Source of the DNA: Nitrososphaerota archaeon
GTDB taxonomy: Archaea; Thermoproteota; Nitrososphaeria; Nitrososphaerales; Gagatemarchaeaceae
Assembly (NCBI GenBank): GCA_005877225.1
Contig: VBPK01000162.1
Span: 1 to 10,918, forward strand
Direction of reading: 5' to 3'
DNA: 10,918 nucleotides
In this document: piece after piece, positions 1 to 6,242 of the stretch
Numbering within the stretch: the first letter of the stretch is position 1
How the letters are laid out: each line of letters opens with the position of its first letter
Notes under the pieces: model-generated
Told to the model about the DNA's origin: nothing
Databases searched by the model: none
Seen by the model: only the letters and a program-made list of their open reading frames with translations
Made by a program: the position numbers and the translations under genes

Positions 1-649
1 GCTCCTCGTGCCTCCATACTATTACAGAGACAGGGATGATGGGCTCGTCTCCTTCTTCGAACTCATTTCGAAGAGTGTCGACATCGATATGGTGTTGTAC
101 AATGTTCCGGGGCTCACAAAGGTGAACCTTACAGGGGCGCTCCTGAGCAAGATACTCGACAGGGCAGAGAACATAGTCGCGATAAAGGACGCTACAAAGG
201 ACCTAACGCAATTGGCTGACACGATAAGGACAATCGGGAAGAGGGTTCCCGTCATAGCTGGTGCGGAGGAGATTTCCTACTTCGGCCTCCTGGCGGGTTC
301 TCCGGGCGCAACGAGCGCGATGGCGAACTTCGCTCCGAACCTTGTCGTAGACATGTACAGAGCAATAAAGAAGAACGACATCCCAACCGCCAGCTCGATC
401 TTCTTCGAGAAGATCTTGCTCTTCCGCCATCTCGATGTTGCGGCGGTGCTACAAGGATTCCCAATCCAGATTGTCTACGTGAAGGAGGTCATGAACCTCT
501 TGGGAATGCATGGCGGCTCCGTTAGACCGCCTCTGACACAACTAACCCACGAGAAGAAGGAGGAACTGAAGCGGGTTCTCGAAGTCATCGGGAAGTCCGG
601 CACCCTGGGCCCGCTGTCAATGAAACAGCGAGTAAGTCGAGAAAAGTAG
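1..649 (+). CDS. DHDPS / 2-keto-3-deoxygluconate aldolase family protein, 5'-truncated by the window edge
   Basis: This is the C-terminal two thirds of a class I (Schiff-base) aldolase/lyase of the dihydrodipicolinate synthase, N-acetylneuraminate lyase and KDG-aldolase superfamily. The reading frame is open from base 2 (a VPPYYY segment matches the TPYYY of the paralogue downstream), so GTG at 8 is not the true start and about 110 residues are missing. The catalytic YNVP tyrosine is at 98-100 and the Schiff-base lysine, in VAIKDA, at 185-187. The late SVRPPL segment and the final helix are typical of the superfamily. The substrate cannot be read from this part: a sugar acid such as KDG or 2-keto-3-deoxy-galactonate is suggested by the adjacent kdgK and second aldolase, but true DHDPS or another lyase is possible. 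The last ~18 residues extend beyond the usual end. The next gene has its own promoter, so this gene need not share its operon. Confidence 0.85.
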   Translation, partial: LLVPPYYYRDRDDGLVSFFELISKSVDIDMVLYNVPGLTKVNLTGALLSKILDRAENIVAIKDATKDLTQLADTIRTIGKRVPVIAGAEEISYFGLLAGSPGATSAMANFAPNLVVDMYRAIKKNDIPTASSIFFEKILLFRHLDVAAVLQGFPIQIVYVKEVMNLLGMHGGSVRPPLTQLTHEKKEELKRVLEVIGKSGTLGPLSMKQRVSREK

Positions 650-824
650 TGGGGCCGCTGACCACTTCATTTCTGCCCTCCAACAATCTCCTGAATCTAA
701 CACGCTTAGTTCTACTTTCCAGAACGTTTCGGAGCTAGATTTACCACCGGCCACGGCTGATCTTTCTTCCGGGAAACGGCTCGGAAAGGTTAATGTATAA
801 TTTACAGTCACTCGCGGGTCAGAC
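650..824. other. Intergenic region upstream of kdgK
   Basis: This 175-bp spacer has no convincing ORF. Its only clear content is the AT-rich promoter element at its right end, described separately. There is no obvious hairpin or long T-run marking termination of the upstream gene. Confidence 0.5.
794..801 (+). promoter_or_regulatory. TATA box of kdgK
   Basis: The octamer TGTATAAT stands in GC-rich surroundings, with a purine-rich BRE-like stretch (GGAAAGG) just upstream. Its centre is about 27 nt before the TTG at 825, so transcription should start at or within a base or two of the start codon. That predicts a leaderless mRNA. This is inferred from archaeal promoter spacing. Confidence 0.6.
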
Positions 825-1775
825 TTGCCAGAGGTCGTGACGCTGGGTGAACCTCTCGTTCAACTGAATGCGGTGACGACTGGTCCTCTAAGATACGTCA
901 CTTACTTCGAAAGGCACGTGGCCGGGGCAGAGGCGAACGTCGCCGTCGGCGCCGTCAGAATGGGGCTGACATCGGGTCTAATCAGCAGTGTGGGGAACGA
1001 TGAATTCGGGAAGCTGATCATTCAGAGTCTGAGGGGAGAAGGGGTGGACGTGACACAGATCAAGACCGACGGCGCAGCACCGACTGGCGTCTACTTCGTC
1101 CAGAGGGGTTACCCCAGACCCGGGAGGAGCTCCGTACTCTACTACAGGAGAGGGTCCGCCGCCAGCAGGTTGGGTGCCGACGACGTTAGGGCCTCCTACA
1201 TCAAGAACGCGAAGTGGCTACACCTGACCGGAATCACCCCGGCCCTCAGCGATTCGTGCAGAAGCGCCTGCGAGAGGGCGTTCGAGATAGCACGGAAGTC
1301 AGGAATCAAGATTTCTTTCGACACAAACATCCGCCCCGCTCTCTGGGATTCCCGGGACGCCAAAGGCGTTCTCCTATCTATGGTCTCTCGCGCGGACCTC
1401 CTCTTCACAGACCCTGACGACACCCGGGTATTAGTTGGGGAAGGCGAACCCGCACGAGCCGCAAAACTTCTGAGGGAGAGGGGTCCTGCGACGGTGGTGA
1501 TCAAGCTCGGGAGAGAGGGCGCCCAGGCCTTCACCGGGAAGGGCGCATTCAAGCAGAAGGCTTACGACGTCCCGGTTGTTGACCCGATAGGGGCGGGAGA
1601 TGCCTTCGCGGCGATTTTCGTCTGTGGCACTCTGAAGGGGTGGAGCACCGGGAAGTGCCTGCAGGCGGCGGTGGTGGCGGGAGCACTCGTAATCACGGCG
1701 CGAGGAGACGAGGAGAACATCCCATCCGAGCCGGAGATTCAGGAATTCCTGAGAGACGTGAAAGAAACAGAATGA
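825..1775 (+). CDS. kdgK: 2-keto-3-deoxygluconate kinase (PfkB/ribokinase family)
   Basis: This enzyme phosphorylates 2-keto-3-deoxygluconate (and often the galactonate epimer) to the 6-phospho form with ATP. It is the committed kinase of the semi-phosphorylative Entner-Doudoroff branch in the cytoplasm. The 316-aa length is normal. The N-terminus (GEPLVQLNA, then GPLRYVTYFERHVAGAEANVA) closely matches Sulfolobus KdgK as I recall it. The substrate loop QRGYPRPG followed by YYRRGSA, the DTNIRP-x-LW stretch and the TDPDD motif are also typical of KdgK rather than ribokinase or fructokinase. The PfkB signature with the anion hole and catalytic base is IGAGDA, Asp259. The start is TTG: it sits exactly where a leaderless transcript would begin, and no ATG or GTG gives a better N-terminus. 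The stop overlaps the start of the next gene (ATGA), so the two are surely cotranscribed. Confidence 0.93.
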   Translation: MPEVVTLGEPLVQLNAVTTGPLRYVTYFERHVAGAEANVAVGAVRMGLTSGLISSVGNDEFGKLIIQSLRGEGVDVTQIKTDGAAPTGVYFVQRGYPRPGRSSVLYYRRGSAASRLGADDVRASYIKNAKWLHLTGITPALSDSCRSACERAFEIARKSGIKISFDTNIRPALWDSRDAKGVLLSMVSRADLLFTDPDDTRVLVGEGEPARAAKLLRERGPATVVIKLGREGAQAFTGKGAFKQKAYDVPVVDPIGAGDAFAAIFVCGTLKGWSTGKCLQAAVVAGALVITARGDEENIPSEPEIQEFLRDVKETE

Positions 1776-2671
1776 AAGAGAGGTCAAAGAGAAGGCAGGA
1801 GATAGGGGGAATAATTACCGCCCTGATAACCCCCTTCACAAGTTCCGAAGAGGTGGACGAAAAGGCTCTGAGGAAGCTGGTACAGTTTCAACTTCGCAAG
1901 AAGGTTCACGGCTTCTTCGTCTGCGGAACGACGGGTCTCGGACCACTCCTAAGCATCGACGAGAGGAAAAAGGTGGCCACAACAGTAGTGGAGGAGACCG
2001 GTGGCGGCGCCGCGGTCATCGTACAGGTCGGGATGCCTGATACGAAGGGTACCGTTGAGCTCGCAAAGCACGCGGAAGAGGCGGGAGCCGGGGCGGTGGC
2101 CTGCATCACTCCCTACTATTACAAGGTTGACGAGGCCGCACTCATCGAGCACTACGAGGCCGTCTCGAAAGCGATAAGCCTCCCCGTCTTTGTCTACAAC
2201 ATTCCGAGCCACACGGGTGTCAACTTGAAGACGGATACCCTGGTGAAGCTCGTGAAGAAACACCTGGTCGTCGGGATGAAGGATTCTAGCCGAGATTTCC
2301 ACCAGCTCGTAGAGACGATAGAGAGGCTTCCCGGCGACTTCCTAACAGTTAACGGGACTGAAGGCTATGTCCTTCCCGCCTTCCTGGTGGGGGCAAGAGG
2401 CGCGGTTTCGGCGCTCTCCAATGCGATCCCGGAGATATTCCTCGGCATCTACGATTCCTTCAGGAGAGGCGACTTCCGGGAAGGGTTGCAGCTGCAGAGA
2501 AAATTGAACCGCATTCGACGAATAACCGACAGGGCCCCTCTCTCCTCCGTCTACGAGATCCTGCGCGAGAGGGGGATAGAATGCGGGAATCCGCGGAGGC
2601 CATTCAGGCCCATGAGTCGGGGCGAAGTGACGCGAATGCTCGTTGACCTGAAGCAGTTGCGGGCATTCTAG
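1772..2671 (+). CDS. kdgA: 2-keto-3-deoxygluconate (KDG) aldolase-like protein, DHDPS family
   Basis: This cytoplasmic class I aldolase is predicted to cleave KDG and/or KDPG to pyruvate plus glyceraldehyde or glyceraldehyde 3-phosphate, the step after the kinase encoded just upstream. It is 299 aa, the usual size. The N-terminal ITPF segment is followed by the pyruvate-binding GTTGLGP motif (residues 52-58), which is the KDG-aldolase form rather than the GTTGE of DHDPS. The catalytic tyrosine is Tyr142 in YNIP and the Schiff-base lysine is Lys170 in MKDSS. The C-terminal GNPRRPFRPMS resembles the YPRPPIFPLD end of Sulfolobus KdgA. The open frame reaches back to 1640, but the ATG at 1772 is chosen because it overlaps the kdgK stop by ATGA and puts the first beta strand about 14 residues in. 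It is a diverged paralogue of the truncated gene at the left edge. Exact substrate preference (gluco versus galacto, phosphorylated or not) cannot be read. Confidence 0.85.
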   Translation: MKERSKRRQEIGGIITALITPFTSSEEVDEKALRKLVQFQLRKKVHGFFVCGTTGLGPLLSIDERKKVATTVVEETGGGAAVIVQVGMPDTKGTVELAKHAEEAGAGAVACITPYYYKVDEAALIEHYEAVSKAISLPVFVYNIPSHTGVNLKTDTLVKLVKKHLVVGMKDSSRDFHQLVETIERLPGDFLTVNGTEGYVLPAFLVGARGAVSALSNAIPEIFLGIYDSFRRGDFREGLQLQRKLNRIRRITDRAPLSSVYEILRERGIECGNPRRPFRPMSRGEVTRMLVDLKQLRAF

Positions 2672-2691
2672 CACGCTGCTTGCGAACATTA

Positions 2692-2698
2692 GGTATCC
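2692..2698 (+). promoter_or_regulatory. Lone operator half-site upstream of the SnoaL-like gene
   Basis: GGTATCC repeats the left arm of the palindrome at 2724-2738, with 31 bp (about three helical turns) between equivalent bases. It lies upstream of the TATA box and could support cooperative binding of the same regulator. It may also be chance, as a 7-mer is short. Confidence 0.3.
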
Positions 2699-2716
2699 TG
2701 TCAGACCCTACCTGGG

Positions 2717-2739
2717 TTATATAGTATCCAAAGGATACC
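2717..2739 (+). promoter_or_regulatory. Composite TATA box plus palindromic operator of the SnoaL-like gene
   Basis: A TATA box (TTATATA, 2717-2723) runs directly into the perfect interrupted palindrome GTATCC-AAA-GGATAC (2724-2738). The operator lies between the TATA box and the predicted transcription start near 2747, a position where a bound protein would block preinitiation-complex assembly or polymerase. The same 23-bp arrangement recurs, inverted, before the VOC gene with 19 of 23 bases identical. In both cases 15 nt separate the element from the start codon. The likely binder is the HxlR-family protein encoded at 3580-3981. Confidence 0.72.
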
Positions 2740-2754
2740 ACAGGCGATAGGACG

Positions 2755-3111
2755 ATGCGACCGAAGGAAGTAGTAATGGAATACCAAAAGGCGCTGGGTA
2801 GCGGTAACTGGACCGCTGCGCGCGGTTTCCTCAAGGACGACCTCAAGTTCAAGGGGCCGATCGCGCAGTACGACAGACCTGAGCCCTACCTCGAGGATCT
2901 GAAACGACTTCACAGCATCGTGAAGGGGGTCGAGATGAAGAGGGTCTTCTCGGACGGGGACGACGTCTGCCTGCTCTACGATATGGTGACCAACACGCCG
3001 GCGGGCACGGCATTCATCTGCGAGTGGTACCACGTGGAGGGCAGGAAGATAGGCTCAATCAGGGTCGTCTTCGACGCGACGCCCTTCGCACCAGTCTTCG
3101 CCAAGCGCTAG
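2755..3111 (+). CDS. SnoaL/NTF2-like small-pocket protein
   Basis: This is a 118-aa single-domain protein of the cystatin-like alpha+beta barrel (NTF2/SnoaL) superfamily. The opening helix pair (VVMEYQKALGSGNWTAAR, then FLKDDLKFKGP) is the typical N-terminal signature. A central YDRPEPYLEDLKRLH segment and alternating hydrophobic strands toward the end (VCLLYDMVT, TAFICEWYHV, IGSIRVVFD) complete the fold. Members bind or isomerise small hydrophobic molecules or act as stress-related accessory proteins, and no catalytic set here fixes a reaction. The ATG lies 15 nt after the composite TATA/operator. The stop codon directly abuts the stop of the convergent VOC gene (TAGCTA, 3109-3114), so any read-through makes antisense RNA to that gene. 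A role in handling the small molecule sensed by the nearby HxlR regulator is inference. Confidence 0.78.
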   Translation: MRPKEVVMEYQKALGSGNWTAARGFLKDDLKFKGPIAQYDRPEPYLEDLKRLHSIVKGVEMKRVFSDGDDVCLLYDMVTNTPAGTAFICEWYHVEGRKIGSIRVVFDATPFAPVFAKR

Positions 3112-3516
3112 CTAGTGATCCCGGTCGGCGGCGTCCTGCCAAGCAGCCAGCACAGGTCCTCCCGGGACCTTGAACCAGAAGAAGCGCCCCATCTGTGGGA
3201 CATCGACGATGGGCATGAGAATCTCGCCGCCGCTCCGCTTGATCATGCTGGCGGTAGGCTCGATATCCTCTACGAGGATGTAGTTGATGGCGGCGGGAGC
3301 CTCCTTTGGGCGCGTCCCACGTATGCTCCCGCGGGCGCCGCCGGGCGTCTGATAACGTATCAGCCTTCCCGTGGGCGTCTCGACCTCTTCCAAGTTCCAC
3401 TTGAAGACTTTCTCGAGGAATGTGCGCGTTGCCTCCGGGTCGGTGCTGGCGAGTTCCGTGTGAGCGAGCATCCCTGCCACGCGTTGGAGATTCAACTTCT
3501 TTCTGGACCTGGACAA
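3112..3516 (-). CDS. VOC (glyoxalase/bleomycin resistance) superfamily protein
   Basis: This is a 134-aa protein with the paired beta-alpha-beta-beta-beta pattern of the vicinal oxygen chelate fold. The start of the first module is AHTELASTDPEATRTFLEKVFKW. The second module contains the typical VEDIEPTASMIKRSGGEILMP, followed by MGRFFWFKVPGG. The first-module histidine, the usual first metal ligand, is present in AHTE. The C-terminal glutamate ligand seen in glyoxalase I is not obvious (the end reads VLAAWQDA), so metal binding and catalysis are uncertain. The TTG at 3516 is chosen because it lies exactly 15 nt after the composite promoter/operator, matching the SnoaL-like gene. A start at the ATG at 3471, just before the AHTE strand, would also keep the whole fold. 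The gene is convergent with the SnoaL-like gene and divergent from the regulator. It may detoxify or carry a small electrophile. Confidence 0.8.
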   Translation of the reverse strand: MSRSRKKLNLQRVAGMLAHTELASTDPEATRTFLEKVFKWNLEEVETPTGRLIRYQTPGGARGSIRGTRPKEAPAAINYILVEDIEPTASMIKRSGGEILMPIVDVPQMGRFFWFKVPGGPVLAAWQDAADRDH

Positions 3517-3531
3517 CCAGAAACGTCTTCA

Positions 3532-3554
3532 GGTATCCAATGGATATTATTTAA
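3532..3554 (-). promoter_or_regulatory. Composite TATA box plus operator of the VOC gene, shared with the divergent regulator
   Basis: Read on the minus strand, a TATA box (TTAAATAA, from 3554) runs into the imperfect palindrome ATATCC-ATT-GGATAC (3547-3533). It matches the SnoaL-like promoter element at 19 of 23 bases and has the same 15-nt distance to the start codon (3516). On the plus strand the same operator ends immediately before the TATA-like box of the HxlR gene, over its BRE position. One bound regulator could therefore shut both promoters, giving autoregulation plus control of the VOC gene. Confidence 0.7.
3548..3554 (+). promoter_or_regulatory. TATA-like box of the HxlR-family regulator
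   Basis: TATTTAA (3548-3554) is the plus-strand reading of the AT core used in the other direction by the VOC gene. Its centre lies about 28 nt before the TTG at 3580, predicting a leaderless mRNA for the regulator. Confidence 0.5.
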
Positions 3555-3579
3555 TGCGAGTGGTCGCGGGGATGTCACG

Positions 3580-3981
3580 TTGAGAGCAGAGAGACGTCCC
3601 AGCCTCGCCTACCAAGCCGATCCGATTCGGGAGAGCCTGAAGGTGCTGGGCGCGAAGTGGTCCCTCCTGATCTTACGTGACATCGCCTTTCTCGGGCTGC
3701 ACCGGTTCGGAGAGATAAGGAGGAACAATCCTGGCTTGACGGCTCGCGTGCTCTCCAGGCGGCTGCGCCAGATGGTCGCCGAGAGGCTGCTCGAGAGGAC
3801 GGAGAATGGGAGGGGGGAGGTGGCCTACAACCTAACGAGCAGGGGCGAGGACGCCGTGTATATCCTGCTTGCGGTGCTACGCTACGGAATCCGCCATCAC
3901 ATGCGACGCGGGACCAACCTCACCGAGGAGGACGCAATGAGAGAGCTCCACTATCGGTCGCCATTCGAGAACCCCTCTTAG
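3580..3981 (+). CDS. HxlR-family winged helix-turn-helix transcriptional regulator
   Basis: This 133-aa DNA-binding protein matches the HxlR/MarR-like pattern throughout: DPIRESLKVLGAKWSLLILRDI (helix 1), LHRFGEIRRNNPGLTARVLSRRLRQMVAERLLERT (helix-turn-helix) and VAYNLTSRGEDAVYILLAVLRYG (wing and dimer helix). The open frame runs back to 3115, but that part is antisense to the VOC gene. TTG at 3580 is chosen because the domain begins 14 residues later and the TATA-like box predicts transcription starting there. HxlR proteins bind palindromes as dimers and often respond to aldehydes, quinones or disulfide stress through a conserved N-terminal cysteine. Here that position is Asp (ADPI), and the protein has no cysteine at all, so a thiol switch is excluded. 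The likely operators are the GTATCC palindromes at 2724-2738 and 3533-3547. Confidence 0.85.
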   Translation: MRAERRPSLAYQADPIRESLKVLGAKWSLLILRDIAFLGLHRFGEIRRNNPGLTARVLSRRLRQMVAERLLERTENGRGEVAYNLTSRGEDAVYILLAVLRYGIRHHMRRGTNLTEEDAMRELHYRSPFENPS

Positions 3982-4171
3982 ACCTCCGTCTCCTCGGTTG
4001 CTTCTTTTGGAGGACGTCTTGCGGGTCTGTTGTTGGCTGAGTCAACGATTTCTTTTCGGCTGTCTCACGCGACTGTGATTGTACGGCTGGACCGAACAGC
4101 GGTCAGTGGCACTTATTACCGCTATTGCACTCCTAAACTGTGACTAGCATGCTCCCTCCGGAGCCCGAAAA
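3982..4171. other. Intergenic region between the regulator and the membrane protein
   Basis: This is a 190-bp spacer between convergent genes. I see a TATA-like CTTATTA near 4112-4118 and a very short GTG-started frame after it (4140-4190, 16 aa), but no recognisable gene, tRNA or strong hairpin. Confidence 0.35.
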
Positions 4172-4597
4172 TCAGGCATTGGAGCTTTGAAGAGGCATGG
4201 ATCCGACTATTCTGACCAGTATGTAATAGAGCGCGAAGAAGACCGCTAGCACAACGGCGAAGAAGATTAGGACGCTGCCAGTGAAGACGAGCAGCGAACT
4301 ATCCGAGATTATCTGGAAGAGAGCCAGCACAAATTCGAACGCTAGGAGAATCGAGAACAGAGCGAGCGAGCCGTACGCAAGATTTCGTGCGTTTGGTCTT
4401 CCGCGGAGCAGACTCGCATAGGCAACCGCGGAGTAGATCATGAAGAATAGGAGGTAAGCCGCAAAGAAGTCTCTTAGCGGAAAGCTGCCGAGCATGCTAG
4501 GTGTCACAGGAAAGATGGCGTAGACAACGCCGAGCAGAGCGGCGAGAACCGCCAGGAACTCGATGAGTCGAAGTTCCCTGCTACCCTCTTGGAGCAC
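4172..4597 (-). CDS. Small four-helix membrane protein, unknown function
   Basis: This 141-aa protein is almost entirely hydrophobic. I read four membrane segments at about residues 10-30, 43-64, 72-97 and 101-130, with short polar loops, an RGRPNAR loop between helices 2 and 3, and a short polar tail. No family is recognised and no catalytic residues stand out. GTG at 4597 is the chosen start: it lies about 27 nt downstream of the TATA-like CTAAATAAG on the minus strand, so the mRNA is probably leaderless, and there is no earlier start in frame close by. It is transcribed divergently from tiaS with 62 bp between the two starts. This arrangement does not by itself imply a shared function. Confidence 0.7.
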   Translation of the reverse strand: MLQEGSRELRLIEFLAVLAALLGVVYAIFPVTPSMLGSFPLRDFFAAYLLFFMIYSAVAYASLLRGRPNARNLAYGSLALFSILLAFEFVLALFQIISDSSLLVFTGSVLIFFAVVLAVFFALYYILVRIVGSMPLQSSNA

Positions 4598-4620
4598 TCC
4601 GAGCGAAATTGCGTCTTCCG

Positions 4621-4629
4621 CTTATTTAG
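4621..4629. promoter_or_regulatory. TATA-like element readable on both strands between the membrane protein and tiaS
   Basis: CTTATTTAG reads CTAAATAAG on the other strand. Its centre (4625) is about 27 nt from the GTG of the membrane protein (4597, minus) and 35 nt from the ATG of tiaS (4660, plus). One AT core can thus serve both genes, giving a leaderless mRNA to the left and a leader of about 8 nt to the right. No other AT-rich stretch exists between the two starts. Confidence 0.5.
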
Positions 4630-4659
4630 TCTCTCCTCCAAAGCGGAGTGACGCCACCT

Positions 4660-6006
4660 ATGAAGTGCCTTGTGGGAATCGACGACACGGATTCCTCGAA
4701 GGGATTCTGCACCACCTACCTCGCCTTCAAAGTCGCATCGCAATCCAGTCATGCGAACTTCCGAGTCTTCGGCTATCCCCGCCTCGTGAGGCTGAATCCC
4801 AACGTTCCCTTCAAGACCAGAGGCAACGCCGCGGTCTGCCTCCCGCTCGAGACGGAAGAGGTGAAGGAGACCTTCGAGTCTGTCTGTTCGATTGTTGAAA
4901 GACTATCTGATGTAGGGAATGGGGCGAACTCCGGCGTCGTCCTTCTCCACGACCCGAGAACGGCACCATACCTCAGGACTGTATATCTTGCCGCGCTCCA
5001 CGGCGTCGTGAACAAGGAGAGGGTCGCGAACCAGCTCAGAGAGAATGGGGTGCCTACCTTCCAGCTTGGGAACGGCATGGGTTTGGTGGGCGCCGCGGCG
5101 AGCGTTACCTTCGACGAGTCGTATGACCACACTTACGAACTGATCGCGTACAGGCGGCGAGATTTTTGGGGAACTCCAAGGAGGTTCGACCCCGCCTCCG
5201 TCCAAGCAATGGACCGGAGGACATCTCCGGACACATTCAACAACTACGACTACCACAAGGAGAGACCACTTATCGCACCGCACGGGCCGGACCCGGTCTT
5301 CCTCGGTGTCAGGGGATCAACTCCCGGCACCGTCCTGAGGGCGTTCCAGATGCTACGCTACGACGAGGATCTCGAGGGTCATATGATCTATGTGACCAAT
5401 CAGGGGACGGACGCTCATCTGGAACACGAGCTGGAGCTCCCGCTCAAGGCCTACTCGTCCGGATGGCTCGAGGGGGAAATCGTTGCCGCGCGACCCGGCC
5501 CAGGAGGCCACCAGTACATCCATCTAATCAGCCGGGGAGCGAAGGTTGACTGCGCCGTATACGAGCCTACCGGAGACCTGAATCGGTCTGCCAGACTGCT
5601 GATTCCCGGGGACAGGGTGAGAATCATGGGGGGAGTCAGGCGACCCTCCGCGCGGCACGGGAAGTTGGTCAACGCCGAATCAATCGAGGTCCTGTCGCTC
5701 GCCCGGCAGAGGACGATGAGTAATCCTCTCTGCCAAAACTGCGGCTTGAGATTGAAGTCGGAGGGGAGGGCGAAAGGGTTCGAGTGTCGAAGATGCGGCT
5801 GGAGGGCGAGAGAGGGAACGAAGAGGATCCGCAGAATTCCGAGGAGGCTACGCGCCGGGCTCTATCTCTCCTCGCCCAGGGCGCACAGACATCTGACCAA
5901 GCCTTTGATTCGATATGGGAGAGAGGCTGCCGACGAGGTCTACCCGTTAATCGATGGGTGGCTGCGCTCTTTCATATCCGTGCCAGAGCTTGCCCGAAGT
6001 CCTTAA
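4660..6006 (+). CDS. tiaS: tRNA(Ile2) 2-agmatinylcytidine synthetase
   Basis: TiaS uses ATP and agmatine to modify C34 of the CAU anticodon of tRNA(Ile2) to agmatidine, so that archaea read AUA as isoleucine. The protein is 448 aa, close to family length. The N-terminal kinase-like domain opens with VGIDDTDSSKG (Asp8, Asp9 and Asp11, part of the ATP site), followed by PNVPFKTRGNAAV near residue 50. The ferredoxin-like region holds NGMGLVGAAA. HGPDPVFLGVRGSTP begins the nucleotide/tRNA part. An OB fold follows (EGEIVAARPGPGGHQYIHL through VDCAVYEPTGDL to LIPGDRVRIMGGVRR). A zinc ribbon has Cys358, Cys361, Cys376 and Cys379. ATG 4660 is preferred over GTG 4648 because family members begin a few residues before the VGIDDTD strand. 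The 3' end overlaps the minus-strand PLP-enzyme remnant by 35 bp. Confidence 0.93.
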   Translation: MKCLVGIDDTDSSKGFCTTYLAFKVASQSSHANFRVFGYPRLVRLNPNVPFKTRGNAAVCLPLETEEVKETFESVCSIVERLSDVGNGANSGVVLLHDPRTAPYLRTVYLAALHGVVNKERVANQLRENGVPTFQLGNGMGLVGAAASVTFDESYDHTYELIAYRRRDFWGTPRRFDPASVQAMDRRTSPDTFNNYDYHKERPLIAPHGPDPVFLGVRGSTPGTVLRAFQMLRYDEDLEGHMIYVTNQGTDAHLEHELELPLKAYSSGWLEGEIVAARPGPGGHQYIHLISRGAKVDCAVYEPTGDLNRSARLLIPGDRVRIMGGVRRPSARHGKLVNAESIEVLSLARQRTMSNPLCQNCGLRLKSEGRAKGFECRRCGWRAREGTKRIRRIPRRLRAGLYLSSPRAHRHLTKPLIRYGREAADEVYPLIDGWLRSFISVPELARSP

Positions 6007-6202
6007 TCAGGTCGTCGACGTCCTCTATCCCGACAGAGACCCTCACCAGGGTTTCACTGATGCTTATCTTCGCCCTCTCCTCCGCCGAGAGCTGCGTGTG
6101 GGTTAGGGTGGCGGGCTGTGCTACCAGGGTCTCGACCCCTCCGAGGCTCGCCGCCAAGGTTACCACTCTTCCCGTGGATGCTTCACTCATGCAGAATCCT
6201 CA
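5972..6202 (-). pseudogene. C-terminal remnant of a cystathionine gamma-synthase / methionine gamma-lyase family gene
   Basis: The minus frame encodes about 72 residues that fit only the extreme C-terminus of Cys/Met-metabolism PLP enzymes: VVTLAASLGGVETLVAQPATLTH, then LSAEERAKISISETLVRVSVGIEDVDDLIKDFGQAL. The ASLGGVE, H and R-x-SVGIED features are the substrate-carboxylate-binding end of the family. Full-length members have about 380-400 residues. Here the frame closes upstream at a stop (6200-6202), and the PLP lysine and the large domain are absent. The beginning is missing, not just out of frame: the next 80 bp toward 6283 show no matching residues. The retained part has no internal stop or frameshift, suggesting a recent loss or possibly a short expressed peptide from the ATG at 6190. 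Its 3' end runs 35 bp into tiaS. Confidence 0.8.
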
Positions 6203-6242
6203 CGCGAAAATTAGCAACTGAGGGTCAATTGTCAGACTCGCT

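Noticed and set aside
1640..1771. N-terminal extension of the KDG aldolase frame upstream of 1772
   Set aside because: It overlaps kdgK entirely, is glycine and arginine rich, and has no family match. The ATGA overlap gives a natural start.
2233..2239. Other GGATACC or GTATCC words (for example in kdgA, hflX and the HD gene)
   Set aside because: They lie inside coding sequence as single arms without the paired arm or a TATA box.
3115..3579. Long N-terminal extension of the HxlR regulator frame (288 aa in total)
   Set aside because: It is antisense to the VOC gene and has no domain signature. The winged-helix domain and the promoter place the start at TTG 3580.
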